Shown: positions 1-5,137 of the stretch, in pieces
Layout of the letters: each line of letters starts with the position of its first letter
Numbering within the stretch: position 1 is the stretch's first letter
Translations under genes and position numbers: made by a program
Notes under the pieces: model-generated
What the model was told of the DNA's origin: nothing
Databases searched by the model: none
What the model saw: only the letters and a program-made list of their open reading frames with translations
DNA from: CAZFCK01 sp964517355
GTDB lineage: Bacteria > Desulfobacterota > Desulfovibrionia > Desulfovibrionales > Desulfovibrionaceae
DNA length: 10,537 bases
Assembly (NCBI GenBank): GCA_964517355.1
Contig: CAZFCK010000170.1
Coordinates: 1 to 10,537 of the forward strand
Direction of reading: 5' to 3'

Positions 1-22
1 GGGCGCGAAAGCCCGCGACTTT
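1..22. repeat. Copy 1 of a 22-bp hairpin-containing repeat (other copy 8957-8978)
   Basis: The first 16 bases, GGGCGCGAAAGCCCGC, recur exactly at 8957-8972. After one mismatch the next five bases (ACTTT) also match, giving 21 of 22 identical positions. The core folds as GGGC/GCCC around a GCGAAA loop. Both copies lie just past the 3' end of a minus-strand gene: 43 bases beyond the MBOAT stop here and one base beyond the ABC ATPase stop in the other copy. The window starts inside this element, so its full extent is unknown. A dispersed 3'-end hairpin or terminator family is the likeliest reading. Confidence 0.55.
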
Positions 23-51
23 ATTCTTTTTTTCTTTAAGTCCGAAAGTCG
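16..51. terminator. Possible terminator or stem-loop after the MBOAT gene
   Basis: CGACTTT at 16-22 is the exact reverse complement of AAAGTCG at 45-51, giving a 7-bp stem with a 22-base loop that contains a run of seven T on the plus strand. Read on the plus strand, the GGGC/GCCC hairpin of 1-14 is followed by this T-rich stretch, which would suit a terminator for a gene coming from the left. Read on the minus strand, it lies 14 bases past the MBOAT stop codon. Function in either direction is inference. Confidence 0.35.
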
Positions 52-64
52 TAATTACTATGCC

Positions 65-1465
65 TTAAAACTGAAAATAGATGAATTGCTTAGCGCCCTG
101 GCTGTTGCACACCAGGACCAGAGCCCAGAGCAGGGCATAGGCCGCGGCTTTGAGCGGGAGCGGCTTGCTGAGAAACAGTTTTTCCAGGTCCAGGCGTTCG
201 GCCAGGCATTGCGTGCCCCATGCGCAGACGATGATGACCACGGCCAGGACCATGCCCCAGGTTATGGTTTCCGGCGCCCCTCCTGTGAACATGTCGCCCA
301 GCAGACCGCCCATGGAGGCGAGGCTGTCCGCCCGGAATGGAATCCAGGTCAGGGCGACGCAGTGGAAGAACAGGAATCCTCGCCAGAGGGGCACACGTTC
401 GATTTTCCCCCCCCATCCCACAATCCGTTCGAAACAGAGCAGGGCGCCGTGCAGGACGCCCCAGAGCACGAAATTCCAGGCCGCTCCATGCCATAGGCCG
501 CAGAGCCCCATGGTCAGCATCAGGTTGCGCAGGGTGCCCCCCAAAGTTGTTGTGCGGCTGCCCCCGAGCGGGATGTACAGGTAGTCGCGGAACCAGAAGG
601 AGAGTGTGAGGTGCCAGCGTCGCCAGAAAGCGGAGAAGCTCGGCGACATATAGGGGCGCCGGAAGTTTTCGGGCAGCGAGAAGCCCAGCAGCCGCGCGCT
701 GCCTATGGCGATGTCGGTGTAGCCGCTGAAGTCGAAATATATCTGGAAGGTGAAGGCATAGACCGCCAGCCATGCGGTGAGCGCGTCCACGGGTTGGTTG
801 GATGCGAAGACCGGGTCAGCGAAGCGCGCCAGGTAGTCGGCCAGCACAATTTTTTTGCCCAGGCCCAAAAAGATGCGGAACAGGGCGTGTTCCAACGTCG
901 TGCCGTCCAAGCTCGGCTTGCGGTGCGTTTGCGGCAGGAATTCCGTGGCGCGCACGATGGGTCCGGCTATGAGCTGAGGGAAGAAGGAAATATAGAACGC
1001 GAAATTTAGCCAGCTTTTTTCCGCCTGCAAGCGCCCCCTGTAGATGTCGATGGTGTAGCTCATGGATTGGAAGGTATAGAAGGAGATGCCCACAGGGAGC
1101 ACGATATTCAGGTCCACCCAGCTGGCCTGCAGCCCCGCGAAGGCCAGGAGCTGGACCACGGAATCTGCGAAAAAATTGAAATATTTGAAGAAAACAAGGA
1201 TGCCGAGGTTGGCTGTGAGCGAGCCCAACAGCCAGCATTTGCGCACGGATTTGTTTGTGCTGCGTTCAATGGCGCGTCCCGCCGCGAAATCGATTTGCGT
1301 GGAAACGACGATCAGCAGAATCAGCCAATGGTTGTTGCTGATGTAAAAATAGTAGCTGGCCAGGAAAAGAATCCAGGTCCGCAGTCGCGGCAGTCCGACG
1401 ACAAGCCAGCTCAATGCGAGGGTGAGGATGAAAAACAACAGATATTCGCCGGAATTGAAGAGCAT
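65..1465 (-). CDS. MBOAT family O-acyltransferase, AlgI-like
   Basis: A 466-residue polytopic inner-membrane protein of the membrane-bound O-acyltransferase family, close to the usual length of AlgI/PatA/DltB-type enzymes. These move acyl groups, usually acetyl, across the membrane towards exported polysaccharides. Visible family motifs are LPVGISFYTFQSMSY at 123-137, DFSGYTDIAIG at 245-255, FWRRWHLTLSFWFRDYLYIPLGG at about 280-302 (WRRWH 281-285, RDYLYIPLGG 293-302), and LWHG at 324-327, where H326 matches the invariant catalytic histidine; a second histidine is H339. About ten hydrophobic segments span the chain, and it ends in FIYFQF, as many AlgI relatives do. The ATG is two bases after the stop codon of the upstream SGNH gene, and its AAGGA Shine-Dalgarno lies inside that gene's last codons (plus-strand TCCTT at 1472-1476), so translation is probably coupled. 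The family is secure; the acceptor glycan is unknown. Confidence 0.93.
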   Translation of the reverse strand: MLFNSGEYLLFFILTLALSWLVVGLPRLRTWILFLASYYFYISNNHWLILLIVVSTQIDFAAGRAIERSTNKSVRKCWLLGSLTANLGILVFFKYFNFFADSVVQLLAFAGLQASWVDLNIVLPVGISFYTFQSMSYTIDIYRGRLQAEKSWLNFAFYISFFPQLIAGPIVRATEFLPQTHRKPSLDGTTLEHALFRIFLGLGKKIVLADYLARFADPVFASNQPVDALTAWLAVYAFTFQIYFDFSGYTDIAIGSARLLGFSLPENFRRPYMSPSFSAFWRRWHLTLSFWFRDYLYIPLGGSRTTTLGGTLRNLMLTMGLCGLWHGAAWNFVLWGVLHGALLCFERIVGWGGKIERVPLWRGFLFFHCVALTWIPFRADSLASMGGLLGDMFTGGAPETITWGMVLAVVIIVCAWGTQCLAERLDLEKLFLSKPLPLKAAAYALLWALVLVCNSQGAKQFIYFQF

Positions 1466-1467
1466 GG

Positions 1468-2655
1468 CTAGTCCTTGGAGGGCGCAGGCGGCAGGAAGGG
1501 GCGCAACGCGGCGGCCAGCATGGGTGTGAATACGGCCGCTCCCGCCATGTTCAGGTGATTGTAGTCGAAATAATGTTCGCTGTGCAGGCGTTCAAAGTCC
1601 ACACGCAGGTAGCCGAACCCGCGGCGTTCGACTTCCCGCTGCACCACGGTGCGCATGAAAGCGCGATAGTGTTCACGTGTCTGTTGCGTGGGGTAACGAT
1701 AGGGGGCTTCCTCGAATTCGCTGACCACCAGGCGCGTTCCGGCCTGCTGAAAAAGATCGAGCATGGCAAGGAACAGGTTCCAATAGCGGGGATCAGGCTT
1801 TGTTTGGAGCGCGGAGCCCTCCGCCGGGGGCAAAGGCCTATTGCCCGGGATGCTTTGATCCCGTTGCATGCGCCTGAAATATTCGGGGTCCAGTTCCTGC
1901 CGCACATAGCTTCCCCTGGTGGTGAAGAGCACCACGGAGGTGGGGCGCCCCGCATCCTTGACGATCTCGATTTCGGCCACTTTCGGGTCGGACTTGTAGC
2001 GCCGCCGCAGTTCCTGCGCCTTGCGCAGCAGGGGCGAAACTTCTGATTGCGCGGCGTCCAGCAATGGGGCGCGCCAGAGGGGGCGTTCCAATCTGCCCAG
2101 TAGGGCGTCGAAGATGGCGCCGCGTTGCGCGTACAACTGCAGCAAGGGGTTGAATGCGGCAATGTTTTCCCAGAGTCCGGTTACGGGAAAACCCCATCCC
2201 AGGTAGCGCGGCACGTTGCGCAGGCCTATGGGATAACGGGGGTGGATGCCGGGATTTTCGAAAAAGTTTTGATGCCCCACACTCCATACCACCAGCGTGT
2301 TTTTGGGGAGCGCGGGCAAGAGATCCTGCACCAGGGGATATTGCGTGGGGAACCAGTTGGCGAAGCTGGAAAGATTATAGGAGCGCGTCCCCAGGTACGG
2401 ATCGAGCAGGTGCGGATGGATGCCGCAGTATGTGCGGCTGTCGCCCAGAAAGAGCACGTTGTAGCGTGCCGCGTTGCTTTCGTAGTGGGCCAGTTTTTGA
2501 GGGAGGGAGTTTTGCAGGTGGCGCGGCGCCCAGTACCAGGTGTGAAAAGCCCAGAAGCAAAGGCTGACAAGGACGTACGCAACGCCGAAAAACAGAGCGT
2601 GGCGTGCCAGGGTGCCGCGCAGGCCGCTGGAAGGGGGGCGTCGAGGTTCGGGCAT
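1468..2655 (-). CDS. Membrane-anchored SGNH/GDSL-like protein, probable partner of the MBOAT acyltransferase
   Basis: A 395-residue protein with a short basic N-terminus, one hydrophobic segment at about 19-41 (probable signal anchor) and an extracytoplasmic body. It carries an SGNH-type block I, NVLFLGDSRTY at 66-76 with candidate nucleophile S73, a strand followed by GHQN at 127-130, and a C-terminal DYNH at 364-367 that fits the Asp-x-x-His pair of the fold. This resembles the AlgJ/AlgX/DltD proteins that pair with MBOAT enzymes and finish acyl transfer outside the membrane. The stop is two bases before the MBOAT start, so the two form an operon. I chose the ATG at 2655; an in-frame TTG at 2670 would add five residues. 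Neither start has a visible Shine-Dalgarno sequence. The middle region (about 190-290) is charged and unassigned. Enzyme class is well supported by motif and neighbour; the substrate is inference. Confidence 0.8.
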   Translation of the reverse strand: MPEPRRPPSSGLRGTLARHALFFGVAYVLVSLCFWAFHTWYWAPRHLQNSLPQKLAHYESNAARYNVLFLGDSRTYCGIHPHLLDPYLGTRSYNLSSFANWFPTQYPLVQDLLPALPKNTLVVWSVGHQNFFENPGIHPRYPIGLRNVPRYLGWGFPVTGLWENIAAFNPLLQLYAQRGAIFDALLGRLERPLWRAPLLDAAQSEVSPLLRKAQELRRRYKSDPKVAEIEIVKDAGRPTSVVLFTTRGSYVRQELDPEYFRRMQRDQSIPGNRPLPPAEGSALQTKPDPRYWNLFLAMLDLFQQAGTRLVVSEFEEAPYRYPTQQTREHYRAFMRTVVQREVERRGFGYLRVDFERLHSEHYFDYNHLNMAGAAVFTPMLAAALRPFLPPAPSKD

Positions 2656-2667
2656 ATTGCAAGTAAG

Positions 2668-2682
2668 CAAGCCGGGGGCTTG
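2668..2682 (-). promoter_or_regulatory. Hairpin just upstream of the SGNH start codon
   Basis: CAAGCC (2668-2673) and GGCTTG (2677-2682) form a perfect 6-bp stem with a 3-base loop, 12 bases upstream of the ATG at 2655. It occupies the place where a ribosome binding site would be expected, and none is seen. It may control translation initiation, or it may be a weak plus-strand terminator, since GTTTT follows on that strand. Confidence 0.4.
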
Positions 2683-2700
2683 GTTTTCGTGGTTACATGG

Positions 2701-2725
2701 AAAAAAATTCCGAGGCCGTGGCCTC
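2701..2725 (-). terminator. Terminator-like hairpin with T7 tract in the leader of the SGNH-MBOAT operon
   Basis: On the minus strand, GAGGCC-AC-GGCCTC (plus-strand 2712-2725) is followed by GGAA and seven T (plus-strand A run 2701-2707). That is the form of an intrinsic terminator, although the GGAA gap and the tiny loop weaken it. The T tract ends 45 bases before the ATG at 2655, and I find no good promoter between the two. If the promoter lies upstream, this element would act as an attenuator; otherwise it would block read-through from antisense transcription of the hisC side. Confidence 0.45.
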
Positions 2726-2895
2726 TTGAAAGAAACTTTTCCTTTGGCTCCCTGACGGTTATGCGCAAGACGCCGCTAATCAAGTATCCCGCTGCACCGG
2801 TTCTGGCTTCAGGAATTGGACCGGTCGGAAAATACAGGCGCGCGAACAACCTGTACAGAACAAGGAGAATACGGCCAGTGGCGCTGGGTCTAGCC

Positions 2896-2911
2896 CAATG
2901 GCGCGCCATTG
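2896..2911. promoter_or_regulatory. Perfect 16-bp palindrome, candidate operator
   Basis: CAATGGCGCGCCATTG is its own reverse complement. It lies 13 bases upstream of the -35 box of the candidate plus-strand promoter (2925-2953), in the divergent region, which is a classic place for a dimeric regulator to bind. A perfect 16-bp palindrome is expected about 0.16 times by chance in a window this size, so the evidence is suggestive only. Confidence 0.35.
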
Positions 2912-2924
2912 TAAACACGCCGGC

Positions 2925-2953
2925 TTGCAATGCGGGGATAAAGCTTTTATTCT
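2925..2953 (+). promoter_or_regulatory. Candidate sigma-70 promoter towards hisC
   Basis: TTGCAA (2925-2930) and TATTCT (2948-2953) match the -35 and -10 consensus at four positions each, with an ideal 17-bp spacer. The region around and after the -10 box is AT-rich. Transcription would start near 2960 and give hisC a leader of about 200 bases. A nearer alternative -10, TAGAAT at 3105-3110, has no well-placed -35 box. Confidence 0.35.
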
Positions 2954-2982
2954 AAAAAATTCTGTAAGTTGGAATGTCGCTG

Positions 2983-3099
2983 CAACATGCGTTGGGGCGA
3001 ACTTCATTGAATCCGATATGTTGTGAGAGGCGTGCGCCCAAGAACGCCCCCCTTTGCCACGTGTTGCGTTCTCTTCCAATCCTGAATTGCGACGCAACA
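2983..3099. repeat. Cluster of inverted CAACAT/ATGTTG elements before hisC
   Basis: Four related half-sites occur within 117 bp: CAACAT at 2983-2988, ATGTTG at 3018-3023, TGTTGCGT at 3062-3069 and ACGCAACA at 3092-3099. The first two are inverted relative to each other. The last two are an exact 8-bp inverted pair with a 22-base spacer, flanked by CACG (3058-3061) and CACGT (3101-3105). They could be protein-binding sites or RNA stem arms in the hisC leader. No known regulator is recognised. Confidence 0.3.
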
Positions 3100-3121
3100 T
3101 CACGTAGAATCATACAAATTG

Positions 3122-3139
3122 CCATGACTCCGGTCATGG
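3122..3139 (+). promoter_or_regulatory. Hairpin in the hisC 5' leader next to the ribosome binding site
   Basis: CCATGAC (3122-3128) and GTCATGG (3133-3139) form a perfect 7-bp stem closed by a TCCG tetraloop. It ends seven bases before the AAGGAG Shine-Dalgarno (3147-3152) of hisC. It could stabilise the mRNA 5' end, tune translation or be an operator. No leader peptide with a run of histidine codons is present, so classical his attenuation is not supported. Confidence 0.4.
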
Positions 3140-3158
3140 ATCGCGTAAGGAGACACAC

Positions 3159-4355
3159 ATGGCTGATGCATGCGGCAATGAAACGTTGCGGGCTCAGGAG
3201 CGGGCTGCCCTGGCCTTGAGTCTGCGGCCCGAGGTACTGCAATTCACCCCCTATAGTGCGGGCCTGTCCATCGATGCGATCAAAGAACGCTATGGCCTGG
3301 CCAACGTGATAAAACTGGCGAGCAATGAAAACCCACTTGGCACGTCTCCGCTGGTGCAAAAAAGATTGCGTGCGCGGGCGGATATGGCCTTTCGCTACCC
3401 GCAGTCCGGAAATCCGCGGTTGCTTCGGGCTTTGGGGGCGTATTTGGGCGTGGCGCCCGAGCGCATCGTGGTGGGCAACGGCTCGGATGAGCTTATAGAT
3501 TTGTTGATCCGTGTCCGCGTGCGCCCCCCGCAATCCATTGATCACCCCACTGGAGAAGAGATCCTCGCCTGCGAACCGTGTTTCAGCATGTACAAGCTGC
3601 AAGCCGCGCTTTGTGGCGTGACGTTGCGTCAGGTGCCCCTCAACAATGACTACAGCATCCCTTTTGGCGCCTTGCTGGACTCCGTGCGCGAAAACACGGC
3701 CATGGTGTTTGTGACAAGCCCGGACAATCCTTCGGGATACACGGCAAGCGCCGCGCAACTTGCCGACTTTGCGGGCAAGTTGCCCAAGAATTGCATCCTG
3801 GTGGTTGACGAGGCCTATATCGATTTCGCACAACCGCAGGAAGACTACAGCCTGCTCCCCCTTTTGCGGCGTGAACCCGACTGCTGGCGGAACGTCGTCC
3901 TGTTGCGGACATTTTCCAAGATGTTCGGTTTGGCGGGGTTGCGGCTGGGGTACGGCGTCTTTCCGGCGTGGCTGGCGGATTACATGTGGCGAGTGCGCAT
4001 GCCCTTCAGCGTGAACATCCTGGCCGAGGAAGCGGGACTGGCGGCCTTGGAGGACAAGGATTTTTATCAGGCCACCCTGGAGACCGTGATCGAGGGGCGC
4101 GAATGGCTTGCCGGACAGCTTGAGGCCCTGGGCTGCAAGGTTTGGCCGTCCCAGGCGAATTTCCTTCTGTTCGCGCCACCGGACAACGGCCCGGACGCAC
4201 AGACTCTTTTCCAGGCCATGCTGGAGCGCGGCGTGATTCTGCGCCCCCTGAAGAGCTACGACATGCCTGGCCACTTGCGTATAAGCATTGGCGATGCTTC
4301 CGAAAACAGAACATGCATGCAAGTGATGCGGGAAGTGCTGCGACAATATGCATAA
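3159..4355 (+). CDS. hisC: Histidinol-phosphate aminotransferase
   Basis: A 398-residue fold-type I PLP enzyme. HisC transfers the amino group of glutamate to imidazole-acetol phosphate, giving L-histidinol phosphate in cytoplasmic histidine synthesis. Seen in order: LASNENPLG at 53-61, the RYPQSGNPRLL region (79-89) that binds substrate and cofactor, GNGSDELID at 106-114, SPDNPSG at 187-193, VVDEAYIDF at 215-223, TFSKMFGLAGLRLGYG at 251-266 with the Schiff-base lysine K254, and HLRISIG at 372-378 with the carboxylate-binding R374. Length is slightly above the usual 350-370 because of about 25 extra N-terminal residues. The ATG is backed by AAGGAG at 3147-3152 with a 6-base spacer. No other his gene is in the window. 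Related aromatic aminotransferases share the fold, but the motif set fits HisC best. Confidence 0.93.
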   Translation: MADACGNETLRAQERAALALSLRPEVLQFTPYSAGLSIDAIKERYGLANVIKLASNENPLGTSPLVQKRLRARADMAFRYPQSGNPRLLRALGAYLGVAPERIVVGNGSDELIDLLIRVRVRPPQSIDHPTGEEILACEPCFSMYKLQAALCGVTLRQVPLNNDYSIPFGALLDSVRENTAMVFVTSPDNPSGYTASAAQLADFAGKLPKNCILVVDEAYIDFAQPQEDYSLLPLLRREPDCWRNVVLLRTFSKMFGLAGLRLGYGVFPAWLADYMWRVRMPFSVNILAEEAGLAALEDKDFYQATLETVIEGREWLAGQLEALGCKVWPSQANFLLFAPPDNGPDAQTLFQAMLERGVILRPLKSYDMPGHLRISIGDASENRTCMQVMREVLRQYA

Positions 4356-4359
4356 TATC

Positions 4360-4388
4360 GTCACATGTGTGGCTAGTTGTGTTAGCAT
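4360..4388 (+). promoter_or_regulatory. Weak candidate promoter between hisC and cmk
   Basis: GTCACA (4360-4365), a 17-bp spacer and TAGCAT (4383-4388) resemble sigma-70 boxes at four positions each. They lie in the 92-base gap between the hisC stop and the cmk start, so cmk could have its own promoter besides read-through. CACATGTG, an 8-bp palindrome, sits at 4362-4369. Evidence is consensus matching only. Confidence 0.25.
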
Positions 4389-4447
4389 AGGCCAGAACAC
4401 GCTCTCAGGAAAATGCATTCCGGGAGAAAGCCTTGCAAGGAGCGGGT

Positions 4448-5137
4448 ATGAACGAGCAGATGAACATCGTGACTCTGGACGGCCCGGCCGGGGTAGGTAA
4501 AACCACCATTGCCATGGCCGCCGCCAAGGCGTTGGGCATGGTCTACATGGATACCGGCGCCATGTTTCGCGCCGTGGCCCTGCATCTAGGGCCGGACGCG
4601 CTCAATTGGGACGATCTGGCCCTGGACCAGGCCCTGACCGGCATTTCTTTTTTTCTGGACACCAGTGAGGGGGGCGGTGAACGAACCAGGCTTTTCTGCA
4701 ATGGCGAAGCGCTGGGCGAGGACATACGGACCGAAGAGGTGGGGCTTTTGGCTTCGAAACTTGCGAAACGCGCCCCCGTGCGGGAACGGCTGAAGATCCA
4801 GCAACAGATGTTGGGACAATGCCAGCCTGTGGTGGTGGAGGGGCGCGACATGGGCACTGTGGTGTTTCCACAAGCCAGACATAAGTTTTTTCTGGACGCC
4901 ACGCCCCAGGTCCGCGCAAAGCGCCGGTATCTCCAGTTGCAGGAATTGGACATACCTGCGGACTTCGATATGCTCACCGAGCAGATCCGCACGCGGGATG
5001 AACAAGACCGCACACGAGACATCGCGCCATTGGTTCCGGCTCCTGACGCGGAGATAGTGGACACATCGAATTTGAGCATCGATCAGGTGTTGGAGCACGT
5101 GGTGGCGGTTGTGCGCAACGCCAACAAGGGAAAGTGA
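4448..5137 (+). CDS. cmk: Cytidylate kinase
   Basis: A 229-residue P-loop nucleoside monophosphate kinase. Cmk phosphorylates CMP and dCMP with ATP in the cytoplasm, feeding CTP/dCTP pools and indirectly CDP- and CMP-activated lipids and sugars. Seen: P-loop GPAGVGKTT at 12-20, MDTGAMFRA at 34-42 (the family's LDSGAxYRA block), EGRDMGTVVFP at 131-141 (family DGRDIGTVVFP), and a lid/C-terminal block RDEQDRTRDIAPLVPAPDA at 183-201. Length is normal for the family. I chose the ATG at 4448 because AAGGAG (4437-4442) lies five bases upstream; a TTG at 4433 would overlap that signal and add five non-conserved residues. The stop codon is directly followed by the start of the glycosyltransferase gene. 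Confidence 0.93.
   Translation: MNEQMNIVTLDGPAGVGKTTIAMAAAKALGMVYMDTGAMFRAVALHLGPDALNWDDLALDQALTGISFFLDTSEGGGERTRLFCNGEALGEDIRTEEVGLLASKLAKRAPVRERLKIQQQMLGQCQPVVVEGRDMGTVVFPQARHKFFLDATPQVRAKRRYLQLQELDIPADFDMLTEQIRTRDEQDRTRDIAPLVPAPDAEIVDTSNLSIDQVLEHVVAVVRNANKGK

Larger units (their letters stand above)
2656..3158. other. Divergent intergenic region between the acylation operon and hisC
   Basis: This 503-bp stretch separates two outward-facing genes. I see no convincing coding sequence: open frames cross it on both strands, but none has family motifs or a good ribosome binding site. It is locally AT-rich near 2938-2965 and holds the hairpins, palindrome, promoter and inverted repeats listed separately. 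A weak minus-strand promoter candidate is TGTACA (2857-2852), 17 bases, then TATTTT (2834-2829), which would give the SGNH gene a leader of about 165 bases. ACCGGT occurs twice, near 2802-2826. All regulatory readings here are inference. Confidence 0.6.

Noticed and set aside
2226..2930. 234-codon minus-strand open frame overlapping the start of the SGNH gene
   Set aside because: It runs through the terminator-like hairpin and overlaps the SGNH frame. Its product is low-complexity-like and has no ribosome binding site.
2730..2990. tRNA or other standard RNA gene in the divergent region
   Set aside because: I looked for cloverleaf arms and a T-loop GTTCRA motif in a fitting place and found none.
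2960..3158. His-operon style attenuation leader upstream of hisC
   Set aside because: No short ORF with consecutive histidine codons and no terminator with a T run is present before the hisC start.
2952..4418. 488-codon open frame on the minus strand opposite hisC
   Set aside because: It is longer than hisC, but its translation has no family motif and is rich in His, Gln and Arg. The plus-strand product carries every HisC motif with a good ribosome binding site, so this is an antisense shadow of a GC-rich gene.
4433..4447. TTG start for cmk five codons upstream
   Set aside because: It would place the start before the AAGGAG that is ideally spaced for the ATG at 4448, and the extra residues are not part of the family.
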